A stretch of 64,000 nt of DNA from Henricia sp. BOLD:AAB3569 (taxonomy: Eukaryota > Echinodermata > Asteroidea > Spinulosida > Echinasteridae). The stretch is taken from NCBI GenBank assembly GCA_037783545.1, contig JBBELK010000525.1:806001-870000 (forward strand), written 5' to 3'. This document shows positions 34,801-43,952 of the stretch, in pieces. The translations under genes were made by a program, and so were the position numbers. The notes beneath the pieces were generated by a model. The model was not told where the DNA came from and made no database searches. It worked only from the letters and a program-made list of their open reading frames with translations. Positions within the stretch are counted from its first letter, which is position 1, and each line of letters starts with the position of its first letter.

Positions 34801-37800
34801 TTCGAATTACTGGCGGTCCACCAATAATTCAAGGCATAGACATGCCCAGGTTTGATCTTCGTGCTCGGTCTATGCAATGTGCAGGCAGCGCACCCTCCGG
34901 ACCGGTGGCCTGTCCAATCTATTTTCTTCCGTTTCCTCTGTCTCGGAAAGTCTACTGAGACAGAAGAAAAGAGATTTGACAGGCCACCAGTCAAGAGGAC
35001 GTGCTGCACGCACTGCACCACAGACCAAACACGGGAAGCCAGGTTTTAGCAAGTCTAGTTAAGACGCAAAAACGGCCATATAAAAACGACATTTTTCACA
35101 AGGTGTTCTTAAAATACGGTCAATGCTTTAAAAATTCGTTCAGAGAAAAAAAATCAAAACTTTGCCGAGGACCACGGACTGTATACCTTTAAAGGGAAGT
35201 GAATTTAGGACTAGGAGTGACGAACATTCAACAATTATTTGAAAATACTTTTTTCTCTGCCTTTAGCTTATAACTACTGTTTTTTTGCAAGGCATTTTGT
35301 GACTAACCAGTTCACTTCACAATAACGAATATTTGTATTGCGCCGGTATCCATTAGAAAGATGCTCAGGGCGCAGACATGGCAGAGATGCTCAGGGAGCA
35401 GTAAAAACAAAATTTACTCATGACGGACAAAAGTGACAAAGAGTATATGAAGTCCAACATTTTAATTCCATTGGGCATAGCGCCCAATGAGTTAACTATT
35501 TGCAATATCCCTGGCACCTCAAATCACTTTCAAATGGAGGTGGGTCTTTCCACAGTATAGGGGGCATTTTGACAACACAGACCATATTTTCGAGGAAATA
35601 CCTTTGTCTGGTCTCAAAATAAAATAAATAAGTTTCAGTTGTTCTAAAGAGATAAACTTAGGCCCATAAAGGATTACAAATAGTTAGTCAGTGAGCTTTC
35701 CTTGCATACAGTGGATTGTTGTCATTTTGCCTCGAAATTAGAATCACACCCAAAAATTTCAAGCTGGTTTTTCAATAAAAAACGTATATTTCCGACACTC
35801 TTTTACAAAGAAATATCTCCTTACGATGTTGCCATGCTGCTATGAGGTTGGTTTGGGCGCGCTCCAGCATTTTCGGAGTTGACTCTGATTCCAAAAAAGA
35901 ATCCCAATTCCATTCGAGATCGATTCCATTTTTCGTATGAAAACATACGACGTGTACATTGCGATTTCTTATTGTGTCATCAGTCAAGGACAACCCATTC
36001 TAATCGATTCCAGTGCGGAGTCACCCAAGCTAGCGTAGAATGGAGCCCAAAGCTCAACATGTTTTTTTTGTGAACGTACAGTTGCACAGTGGTTTAAGAC
36101 CCAGACATTTCGGCCAATTTTGGTTTGCAGTTTTTTGACTTATAACAAGTCAGTTGTATCTGAAAAAATAGATTTGGGGCAAAAAAGCTTTTTTTGTGCC
36201 CCGAAAAATTGCCTATTTGTAGCCTTAATGTAACACTATGAGAATAAGCCGAGTAATTAAAACGTCCAGTCAACTGAACTAAATCTCATATTTTGCCGAA
36301 TAGAACAACAGTTTTTAAAAATGTTCTATGCATTATATTTCAGTCCTTGAAATGCTCTTTCCATTGGTATAATGATTGTTTTAAATAATTATTAGTAAAG
36401 TGGCAAACGAAGCAGTGATATCTTATCAAGAAGTTTTGAAAAATATGAAAAACAGGCAAAATGTGTTCAGTCAGGTATTTTTACAATCGGCCATAAACGG
36501 CCAGGGCAAAACTTTCCACTCTTATCAAAAATTGTTACTTTGGTTACTTGGCTACAAAAGTAATCCGCCGCAAAATGAGCGCAAAGTCTCTTTGAGCGAA
36601 ACAAATCGACCTTTTCAAAGACGTCTACGGCCCACATTGCTCCCTACAGCTATCGCATAGTAAATGAATAGCGCCCTCTATTAACGACAGTTGTCGACAG
36701 TGAGCAACATCGTGGCTCTGCGAGGTCCATTGTGTGAACTTCTCATCAGGTTTCCGATGAAAGGGCATGTGGGTTATGAATAATGTTGTATGATAATTAA
36801 AAGTATGTAGAAAATTAAGTTGGACGGCAAAAACCAAGTTAAGTGGGATTGCGAGAGAGATTATTCGAGAGGAAAAGGTCGCACGACAAATTTAAATTGT
36901 GAGGGATATAAGTGGGGGAAAAGGGCTGAAAAAATAAAGGCAGTTCATCAGGAAAAAGCATCTTGATGAACTACATGTGTATTAGCTGAGGCATTTCTGG
37001 TTTTGCCAAAGTCTCATGAGAAAAACCGAATGGACACTTTATCACCGACTGTGGTAAAGGCGCTCTATTTGTCATCTACTTCAGTGGCTTCCGAGGTTGA
37101 TGTTCATAAGAGAAGGAATACAATATGAACGTCCCAAAATAAACAAAATATGATTTAAATATGCGTTTTTAATAAACACTCCAGAGAACACTTCAAACGA
37201 ACCGCCAGAATTCGGCATTTGCTCAACGGGAGTTTGAAATGGGCATAACTTCAAGCAATGTCAAAGTAATTGTCAATAGAAGGCGCTTTAGCTTTCATGA
37301 ACTGCGTGCGTTTTAGAGCCTCTTGGAGGTTTTGCGGCTGGGTAATGAGCTGTTTTAGATTGCAAATAGGTTGAATGGGTGTGCAAAGTGACTACATCAA
37401 AGGTATTGAAGTAAGTTTGTGGTATTTTGTCATGTCTGGGTGGTACTGGCTTTTAAACCACTGTGAGTTGGTGTGCCTCTACGGAGGCCCAAAGAGAACG
37501 TCCGGGAGGCCCATGGTGGCGCTCTCATGTCACGCGCACTTATACAGCGCGGCACGAACCGTTTAGTTTCGTTTGACGTTCTCTTTGGGCGTCCGTCAAT
37601 GCACAACTACACGTTAGTAAAAATGTTTTCGTGATAAGGAGTTGACAACAGATTTCTTCGTCGAAGATTGTCGGAAATAGACGTTTTTGATTGAAAAACG
37701 GCAATGTAAGTTGTGCTTTTTATTTGTTTTCTAATCGAGAATATCTAAAACCACTACAGGACACAACCAGCTTGAAATTGTTGGGTGTGATTCTAATTTC

Positions 37801-39052
37801 GAGGCAAAATGACAACAATCCACTGTATGAAACGGGTTCCTTCTGTCCCTACGGGAAATAGGACAGAATTATTCTGTCTAACAAATAGTGTGACAACATG
37901 CCTTTCTAAATATACGCTTGTAACCGGGACGGATGCTTGTGTTACATTTTAGGCCGTCCCAGTTACAAGCGTATATTGGAAATATAAGTGAAATAATATT
38001 ATGTAAAACATTTAAAAAGGCTAATTACCCCAAGACAGAGAATAAGGATTCAAAACATGGACTAAGTATGCACTTTTGTAGGAAAAGCATTGTTTCTAAA
38101 AAACGAAAAGAGGTTTCAAATTTTACCCTCCATTGATTGGCTCATTCACCATTCGCATCTTAACCTGTCGAGCTGATACCTCATTCACATCTAGAAAAGA
38201 ACAATATCATAATATCATCAGAAACAAAAATCACATGAGTTTTTTGGAAAAATTACCATGGACAGACACCCAATATTATAAAAACGAAAATTCTCCCTCT
38301 ATTGTTTTTTTCCTTTTATCCATCTCCAGGATTTTTTCTTGTCCCAGCAGTTCCGGCAACTCCGGGAGTTCCGGAAAATCCGGCTTTTACCGAATGCCTC
38401 GATCATGCATGTGGATGCATTGCACATGTTCTCGTTCATTTCCCAACATTATTTTCGGAGAATTTAGTGGACAAATGGTACCGAAATTCCGTAGACACAC
38501 GCAAGGTGAGTGTCTCAAGAACTATCAGACAGAGATTGGTGGCGATTGGGGAGCGGATTATTGCGCTAGCCGAAAACGTTTCGGTCCGATCTTAAAGTTC
38601 AGGCGCCGCCATATTGGAAAAAAACAACATTACCTATGGGGGATACTATATCCCCCATAGTAGCCTATGTGTGAAAAACATATTGTGAGTGGCTGAACAT
38701 TTTTAAGTAGGCCTTGGCCTAAATTCTGAGAAAATCTGTAATTGTTCCCACCTCTAAATTTGGGTTTTTCTTATTAACAAAATCAAAAGAACGAGGTTAA
38801 TCAGGCCTACGCGAACCAAGCGCGAACGCATGCACAAAACATTGTTTTGTCCGGAAACTAGCACAGCTAAAAACCTGGATTTGCGACACATAATAACTTT
38901 AAATGGGCGCTTATTTTGCCAATGTAAAAATTAAATAAGTTAATAAAATGTAACCATGCAATCATATTAAATGGAATCTTACCGTGTGTGCAGATAACAA
39001 CGAAAATTGAAACCGCCAGGGCACACCATCTTCCGCCACAGAGAGCTGCCAT
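22809..39052 (-). CDS. GNPTG: GNPTG, GlcNAc-1-phosphotransferase gamma subunit
   Basis: Ten exons on the minus strand: 38983-39052, 38127-38190, 34496-34560, 32772-32826, 32175-32258, 31432-31525, 28993-29107, 26322-26404, 24767-24916, 22809-22892. All have GT/AG borders and compatible phases (1,2,1,2,2,0,1,0,0). Exon 1 encodes a signal peptide ([20 protein letters not shown]). The MRH lectin-like domain follows: GRCFS, then [37 protein letters not shown] and [20 protein letters not shown], with all six cysteines. Then come [16 protein letters not shown], a Gln/Lys-rich part and a coiled-coil end ([16 protein letters not shown]). Length is about 287 residues if exon 10 reads into the TAG at 22809; human GNPTG is 305. 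A donor-like gtatgt at 22834 would instead join an eleventh exon that I could not find. In the Golgi the gamma subunit helps the GNPTAB catalytic subunits tag lysosomal enzymes with mannose-6-phosphate. The MRH wording separates it from OS-9 and glucosidase II beta. Confidence 0.93.
23234..23707. mobile_element. TIR element rich in ttgcaact words, GNPTG intron
   Basis: The termini aagcctagcgtacatcgac and complement bound 474 bp filled with repeated cagttgc/gcaactg words, so the two halves fold on each other. It is non-coding. Confidence 0.65.
23720..23965. mobile_element. Truncated MITE of the 33081-33456 family
   Basis: Shares catttgcagttaccc, gacaagaaaaaccagact and gatagcaatggtaacaaac with the full-length copy. 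It ends in AT/T-rich sequence before the palindrome. Confidence 0.5.
24071..24607. mobile_element. MITE, ttaaaggcc/ggcctttaa termini (540-bp family)
   Basis: The ends are ttaaaggccctgtagatgatc and the complement of ttaaaggcccagtggatcat. Two other full copies are at 26682-27228 and 60802-61318, both in the opposite orientation. Shared words include gcgattctgcgaataaaacc and gacatcaacaaactcatccg. A cgcgttggaacacgcacacg region in the middle is hypervariable. No transposase. Confidence 0.75.
25690..25975. repeat. Dispersed repeat with cttcgcccc words
   Basis: Matches 58064-58370 in inverted orientation: the words for gattaaaaccaacctgaac and tcagctccg, a run of degenerate acttcgccccaaa units, then tgagacgaaaa. 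A third partial copy is at about 31645-31740. The run of near-repeated phrases makes a partial palindrome. Confidence 0.6.
26180..26228 (-). pseudogene. Partial decayed duplicate of GNPTG exon 8
   Basis: About 47 bp match the 5' half of exon 8 (26322-26404): tctcgtcccatctgcttcat and agtgattcagaca on plus. On the minus strand the CGA codon after TCACTA has become TGA, so the reading frame has a stop. It lies in intron 8 about 150 bp beyond the real exon, a remnant of a small local duplication. Confidence 0.7.
26576..27499. mobile_element. CAG..CTG TIR element with nested MITE
   Basis: caggggtgtgag at the left and its complement (tttcacacccctg) at 27499 bound 924 bp. Inside, tctgaaactg/ctgaaatttc words continue the inverted ends. 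A 540-bp-family MITE (26682-27228) is inserted within it. The CAGGG termini resemble hAT elements, but I see no clean 8-bp target duplication. Confidence 0.55.
26682..27228. mobile_element. MITE, ttaaaggcc family, nested copy
   Basis: Inverted relative to 24071-24607 and very close to 60802-61318. It is inserted inside the element at 26576-27499. Confidence 0.75.
27559..28130. mobile_element. TIR element, caatagaccgatccagtaag termini
   Basis: caatagaccgatccagtaag and ctccgcccat at the left appear as complements at 28100-28130. The 570-bp interior has no ORF of note. It lies in GNPTG intron 7. Confidence 0.7.
28199..28866. repeat. Direct 35-bp repeats bracketing 630 bp
   Basis: gtatttttttctttttcctc followed by acaagtacaaaa occurs at about 28202 and again at about 28827. 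A small hairpin (ctagaggggtat.../ataccccctag) lies between at 28684-28722. No gene is supported. Confidence 0.5.
29195..29335. repeat. Perfect hairpin
   Basis: attggatg, then ggtgatatgagaatatacc and cgcacgagtcatgaaaatacc, appear as complements after a short loop at about 29263 (arms about 60 bp). It is a typical MITE fold. Confidence 0.7.
29343..29905. mobile_element. TIR-bounded segment carrying a recombinase-derived ORF
   Basis: ttatataaaatgaagctg at the left and its complement at 29886-29904 bound 560 bp that include the small ORF at 29566-29730. It could be a mobile element carrying a promoter and first exon. Confidence 0.5.
29566..29730 (-). CDS. 54-codon ORF, N-terminal fragment of a DUF3504-like protein
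   Basis: It begins at an ATG inside a caaaatggcgg motif and stops at TGA (29566-29568). The peptide starts [20 protein letters not shown] and contains [20 protein letters not shown]. This acidic start, then a T-K-A-V..L..YLREK helix and SEDFE, resembles the N-terminal part of proteins with a DUF3504 or Crypton-type tyrosine-recombinase-like core, common in marine invertebrates. Only this piece is present; the expected continuation is not seen in the following 500 bp. It may be a first exon inside a mobile element within GNPTG intron 6, or a dead fragment. Confidence 0.4.
   Translation of the reverse strand: MAVPQPRFDTIEDDEYDDILQNRESGATRRSTTKAVNILKLYLREKELSEDFED
30000..30222 (-). repeat. tRNA-derived SINE, copy 1
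   Basis: On the minus strand: tggccgagtggttt (A box, serine-tRNA-like), ggtttgaatccgg (B box), then the body gtgcccttgggcaaggcact and ccatccttcggaagggatgt. Copies at 44095-44300 and 58430-58630 are in the same orientation. It lies in GNPTG intron 6. Confidence 0.75.
30796..30954. mobile_element. Short MITE, caggcctcgaaat termini
   Basis: caggcctcgaaatta at the left and atttcgaggcct at the right; 159 bp. Internal words are degenerate direct repeats (aattgccgtcggtgccct, aatcgccgtgccctt). Confidence 0.6.
31087..31270 (+). repeat. tRNA-derived SINE (gtggattgggtt type)
   Basis: A-box-like gtcgtagtggtac, B box gttcgaatcccatcc, then gtggattgggtt, gattccgtgggtttccccc and ttttcctcccacctataaaac. It is the same family as 150-240 and 41870-43440, and overlaps no GNPTG exon. 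Confidence 0.7.
33081..33456. mobile_element. MITE with central aagtcccgtgcacgggactt palindrome, full-length
   Basis: The ends are ttaaaggccctctgtattat and the complement of ctttaaaggcccattgtat. The central 20-bp perfect palindrome is at about 33269. Truncated or eroded relatives are at 12300-12730, 23720-23965 and 39575-39840. The termini overlap in sequence with the 540-bp MITE family, so both may use the same transposase. Confidence 0.75.
33928..34158. mobile_element. Long hairpin, ggcccaatttcatggcgc ends
   Basis: Arms of about 110 bp meet at ggtattctgaatacc (about 34030-34045). Outer words are cccaatttcatggcgctgtt and complement. It resembles the termini of the 21234-22113 element. Confidence 0.7.
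34785..35055. repeat. Dispersed repeat, copy 1 of 2
   Basis: Shares the words for cattactgtcaatatttcgaa, ggcggtcc, tttcttctgtctcg and accaaacacgggaag with 53390-53690. Internal inversion (ggcctgtccaatc / gatttgacaggcc) gives a hairpin. It is non-coding. Confidence 0.6.
35709..37827. mobile_element. 2.1-kb TIR element with TA ends
   Basis: cagtggattgttgtcatttt, gcctcgaaattagaatcaca and ccc at 35711-35755 recur as complements ending near 37827. The TIRs are about 60 bp, each flanked by TA. The interior has an 86-codon plus-strand frame (36400-36660) without recognisable features and a smaller inverted repeat at 37480-37590 (gcccaaagagaacgtc and complement). No transposase is recognised. Confidence 0.6.
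37909..37976. repeat. Hairpin
   Basis: atacgcttgtaaccgggacg and its near complement around a 25-bp loop. Confidence 0.6.
38331..38665 (+). repeat. Dispersed exon-like block, copy 2
   Basis: Close match (inverted) to 242-560. On plus, an acceptor (tccatctccag) precedes an open segment reading [19 protein letters not shown]..., then [12 protein letters not shown], then the donor gtgagtg at about 38507. A second frame stays open to the palindromic end cccatag at 38661. It sits in intron 1 of GNPTG on the opposite strand. It is likely a fragment of a mobile element gene, family unknown. Confidence 0.4.
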
Positions 39053-39171
39053 GTTGGAATAGCTGGGTTACGTTTTCCGAGTGTTAACGCGCATTTAGAT
39101 TACGTAGCAAGCGTCGGGGATCCAGTATCGATTTTTTTAGGGCGGTGACTGACAACCACGCCCAGGGATCC

Positions 39172-39359
39172 AGTCTTGTCACAAGACCGTATTTTGGTTC
39201 CCCCCTCCACGCCCCGCCTACGCGCTGTACCCACTACCGATAGAGGGCGACATTCACACTTCCACCTTCCGAAATACGGTCGAAGTGTGAATGGCGCCCT
39301 CTATCGGTAGTGGGCGGGACGTGGAGGGGGGAACCAAAATACGGTCTTGTGACAAGACT
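39172..39359. mobile_element. Perfect-arm hairpin (MITE-like)
   Basis: agtcttgtcacaagaccgta, then ttttggttcccccctccacg and the complement after a short loop at 39262-39285. It lies 120 bp upstream of the GNPTG start codon, so it may sit within or next to that gene's promoter. Confidence 0.7.
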
Positions 39360-39575
39360 ACCAGGGGTCGTGTGTGCGTGCGGGGGGCTGGGGCGCGGCG
39401 CGGCGGGGAGCGGGAACTAATTAACTTTTCAAAAAGAAGAAACAACTCCGTGTCGTGGCAACAAATTAACACACCAGAGCAAGGTTTATTCTGAATGAGG
39501 AATAATTGCCAAAGCTAATACTTTCGAAGGAAATATTTACAAAAATCTGCGAAAAAACGTGACTTTGGAAATAGG
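39360..39575. other. GC-rich then plain sequence
   Basis: 39365-39410 is very GC-rich (gggcgcggcgcggcgggg) and could be a CpG-rich promoter piece upstream of GNPTG. No gene is seen. Confidence 0.3.
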
Positions 39576-39840
39576 CCTAAAAGGCCCATTGTATCATTTG
39601 CAATGACCCAATTTTGTTTTTCATAAATTGACAAGAAAAACCTTACTCAAAGTAATGGTAATAAACACCACATCAATTTATTTCCGTCCAAAATGGTATT
39701 TCATGCTGGAAATTGACAACCAAAGGTGGTTTTCTAAAAATAAAAAAAGTTCCGTGCACTGGACTTTTTTACCATTCACTTGTACACAAAATCCAAGGTT
39801 TTCTGAAGCATTGATGCTAAATTTTAGGTTATCCTGCATG
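39575..39840. mobile_element. Truncated MITE of the 33081-33456 family
   Basis: Keeps one terminus (aaaaggcccattgtatc) and the central region with the palindrome damaged (aagttccgtgcactggactt). The other end is missing. Confidence 0.65.
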
Positions 39841-39899
39841 CCAGTATATCTGCATGATGCTCTTCCCAAATTACATTTGCAAATTCATAAGAGGAAAAA

Positions 39900-40300
39900 A
39901 TGCACAAGTTTCAACTAATTAAAACAATATTGGGGTAATTCCCAAAATTAGGGGTCCAAAACGTTTGGTGCCCCAGTTGTACGACACCCTGAGCTTCAAA
40001 AATCGCCACTCATGAACACAAATTGCCAGTAATATACTGTGGCCTGTGCTGATTATAGGGGACAGCATCATAATTTGTTCCATGATATTGGTGTCCCGAG
40101 TTACATACGTCAATGAAAACTGGCTGTAGAATGAGTTTGCATTAACCTTGGTGCCTTATCCACACACAAACATTAAATTTAAGCGGCGCTTGTGGAAATA
40201 AAATTAAAATATTTTCTGCTGGGAAACCACTTTTAATCATTAAAATCACTTGAAAATCTTTAAAAGCATGTGACACTTTTGGACCCCTAATTTTGGGAAT
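39900..40300. repeat. Segment with inverted ends ggggtaattcccaaaattag
   Basis: ggggtaattcccaaaattag and gggtccaaaa at about 39933-39965 recur as complements at about 40280-40310 (ttttggacccctaattttgg and gaattaccc). This gives a TIR element of about 375 bp; the interior is unremarkable. Confidence 0.65.
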
Positions 40301-40509
40301 TACCCTTTGGAACTTTCCGATTTCAAATACATGCAGTTAGTGTATTAATAAAATTACGCCACGTATCCGCCTTTAACTACAGACTGCAAACTACATAATA
40401 ACTATATCTTCCATAGGCTAATGTAAATTGACAAATTATAACGATTGCGATTATGCACACAGATTATTACATTCATGATTGGTGCATTGTGAACAATATA
40501 AATTGTGTG

Positions 40510-40608
40510 GGATATGGGTTTTAACACCCTCGGGGGCTCATAGCACCCTCGGCGTTGCCTCGGGTGCTATGAGCTCCCTCAGGTGTTAAAACTCCATATC
40601 CCACACCA
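40510..40608. repeat. Hairpin
   Basis: atgggttttaacaccctcgg and gctcatagcaccc recur as complements after a short loop. Confidence 0.7.
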
Positions 40609-41407
40609 CACCAGTCAACAATTGTTTTGTTATATCCCTCTCCGTACAGCATAATAATATCGTTTCTATTATTTGGAATGTTGAAATTGTAAAAACAATT
40701 CGTCTCTGCACTTTCGCTAGTTTTCGGACTACTACCTGTGCGTGTGTAACATTGCGAAAGTAGCACGCGCACAGCGTGTGGAAAAATGCGATGTGCGTGC
40801 GCGTTGTGCGCCTCTAGCAGGCGTAAAACGCGGTTTATTTTACTAATGGAGCCTCATACAGCGCGTTACGCGTGCTATGGACAGGGGCAAGAACACGCAT
40901 AGTACGGCCGGGTGATATGAAGTTAAATTCGCATACGGCAGGGTGATATGAGTTTTTATCACATGGACATGTGACCGTTCTGGACCAATGAAACTGCAGT
41001 ATACCAAGACGGGGTATAACAAGTATTTTTGTGAAATTATTTTTCGCGATTACATTGAAAATAAACATTACTAATCAATGCACGGTGGTGAACACAACAA
41101 TCTCTAACAATATTGAAATAGAATGATTGAGAACACAACAAAAAAATCTGAAAATCTGTATATGTGTATGATCTTCAATATGTTTTGCATGCTATGGTAG
41201 CCAGTAGTCATGCATATAGACTGCGGACAGATTTTAATATTTTGCAATTTGGAGTGACGGTGGATTTTAAAATTTACAACATATACGCCATTTGCAGAAT
41301 CCTTGCAGTATAATGCTCCTCGTGTTTGTGCTATAGACCGTATCGAATAGCCGCTTTTGATTTATAATTATGGTTTTATTCCCGGAAACGCTCAAAAACA
41401 GATCATC

Positions 41408-41530
41408 TATAGACCGTATCGAATAGCCGCCATTTCGTGGGGCAGTTTCTTTGTTCCTTGAGGACATGCACGGTTGCACATATTGTGCTTCCATTGTTGA
41501 ACGAAATGGCGGCTATTCGATACGGTCTAT
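41408..41530. mobile_element. TA-type MITE, tatagaccgtatcgaatagc family, copy 1
   Basis: tagaccgtatcgaatagccg and catttcgt with complements at the other end. The core phrase cagtttctttgttccttgag, gacatgcacggttgcacata is shared with 49423-49571 and 52905-53065. A partial terminus and a scrap of the 540-bp MITE precede it at 41332-41405. Confidence 0.75.
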
Positions 41531-41869
41531 TGCTTTTTAATATACCGTGTAAATCTCGCGGCGGGTCACACTTCTGGGGACCAGGCGGGGAATGGCACTG
41601 AATAGGGTTTTAACGTTGTGACGATATTCCTTGAATTGTCATTTTACCTTACCTCGTTTGTAAGCGCCCAAACGCCAGGGGCACCTTAAATTCTACCGAT
41701 TCAATATATAAAATAAAAAAAATGTCTGAGCTTGTCACAAACAAATAACCAGATTGACCTATAGTTTCCGGTTTGCAAGACCTTTATAACGATACAGGCT
41801 CAGGTTTGGTGCATCTCAGAAATATTAACGTGGCTAAACAAATATTTGGTTTGAAGTCAACGGAGAATC

Positions 41870-43440
41870 AGATTGGCGTGTAGCGGTTCTTTCCTTGCCT
41901 TCCAGCAATGTGGCCCTGGTTCGATTCCCGTCTGAGTCAGCAGGCGCGGATCCAGGGGGGCACGTGCCCCCCGGGCAAATTGAGTCCAAAAAAAAAAAAA
42001 AAAATGGGCGGAAAGGAAAGGAGGTAAAAGAAAAAAGGGGGGAGGGCAAGTAGTGCACCATTGATAATTCTATGCACATGCGTATTGTATGATGATGCGT
42101 GAACATGTAGTGATATCAAAGTGTATACGAAAGCCAAGCCTTTGACTTTCAGGCTTACGATCAGCACTTATAATACACTCCCGTACACCACATTCTAATG
42201 CCTGAATAGTTTACGCTCAGGAGGAGCTTCACCATCAGAACTTATCATGATGCTTGGCATATGGAAACTAGTCAAGTCCAGTATTTCGTGTATATTTGAT
42301 TTCCATAAGAGCTTCAGTTATAAAAAAAAATCAAGGATGTGAGGTTGATAAAAAAGGATAAGATATTAAAGACGCAGAGGAAAAAATAAAGCCACTATCC
42401 AAGGTACACAGCGCATACGATTTGCTTTACTGTCATTATTAAGAAAAGTTAATTTTTCGTGTAAAATTTTTCCAATGACGATTGAAGTGACTTTTTTGTC
42501 TTCAAATACATACATTAGGTACTACCCTAATTGAGTTTGACCAGTTTTCGTTTGTTATCGGTAGTCTGTGAAGTCTGGTTTGCTGACCTGATTCCTCAAA
42601 GTATATAAATTGTTCTGTTTCGTCTGAAAAAGGTTCAAGGTATACCTTGTGGAATTTTTTGCCGAGGACAACTTGACGCCAATACACATAGGCCTGCCTA
42701 CTAATGGTCTATTATGTCTTGCAGCCGATCTGCCGATGTTTTAACACAGGGCATTAGGGCAAGGAACAGTCTGAAATCAAGTCCTTTTCTTGAACTTTTC
42801 AACTGGACTGAATTAAAACCAAGAAAAAATCCGGAAAAATAAGAAATGATGATGGGTAAAAACTGCATATTAAATGCCAAATTGGGGAGGGAGAAACTTT
42901 ATAGATTTTTGTCAACTTAACCGGGCGAAAATAATGGCTAAAAATAATGGCGAAAATAATTCTTCATACACACAATTCTCAAAACACACAACAATCTTCA
43001 AAACTTTTGCTTAAAAAAGTCAGTTAAAAGTGGCCAGGAATCGCCTTATATTGCACCACAGAGCATCTAGAATCCAAAATTTCGGGCTTCGCGCTACGCC
43101 CCCCAATTTGTCCCTTTTTGTTGTGCCCCTTTTTGTTGTGACTTAAAAAAGTCAGTTAAAAGTGGCCAGGAATCGCCTTAGATTGCACCACAGAGCATCT
43201 AGAATCCAAAATTTCCCGGGGCCCTTAACCGGGCCCCGGACCCCACGCCGTAAGGGCTTCGCGCTACGCGCTCGCATTTTTCCCTTTTTGTTGTGCCCCC
43301 CGTCTACAAAATTCCTGGATCCGCGCCTGGTCAGTACGTGGATTGGGTTCCGAGTCCCTGCTTGATTCCGTGAGTTTCCCCACACGTTGGTGTGTGGAGT
43401 TTTCCTCCCACCTCTAAAACTGAGAATTTCTTTCTCTCGC
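41870..43440 (+). repeat. tRNA-derived SINE interrupted by a DNA element
   Basis: The left part (41870-41940: ggcgtgtagcggttc, gttcgattcccgtc) and the right part (43330-43440: gtggattgggttc, gattccgtgagtttcccc, tttcctcccacctctaaaac) together match the uninterrupted SINE at 31087. The break falls exactly at the boundaries of the element at 41941-43329. Confidence 0.8.
41941..43329. mobile_element. TIR element caggcgcggatccagg, 5-bp TSD
   Basis: It begins caggcgcggatccagg and ends cctggatccgcgcctg, with gtcag duplicated at 41936-41940 and 43330-43334. About 1.39 kb. The right part contains a local direct duplication (agtggccaggaatcgcctta at 43032 and 43161). There is no transposase; the open frames in it are short. 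The superfamily is not assigned. Confidence 0.75.
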
Positions 43441-43952
43441 ACTTCGTGGCCGAGCTTAATAACCTATACATGTCAAATATTTACGTCGGCAAATCCTTCA
43501 GCAACTTGATTCCTTTAGAGAGAGTCAACTTACACGTTTACTTCTGTTGAGAGAAGATAAAACCACCAACAAAAGTACACACGGCAAGGACAAAAAATCG
43601 CAAAGACCGTCTGAAGCCGAATCAAGTACTTTTGAAAACAGCAAAATGGATTGTATTAGCGCCAAAACACGGGCCACTGGCGGACTACCAGCGATGCGCT
43701 GCGTGGTTTTTATATTACGTCAAGGGTTACCAGTTTATCTCAGAAACGGAAATAAAAGGTTACATTTATAATTTCGTGAATTTTTTGTTCAATTAACTTT
43801 TCCCACAAAAAATAAATGGCATTTTAAGAATTTTTAAAGTAGACACCGAATAGCTTAATGAAACTGCTTTTTATAATTTTGACGCGGAGCCTAGCCAAAA
43901 TTTGTAAATATAGCGATCATCCCCAGTCGAGACCTGGTACCGTAGATCTGTC

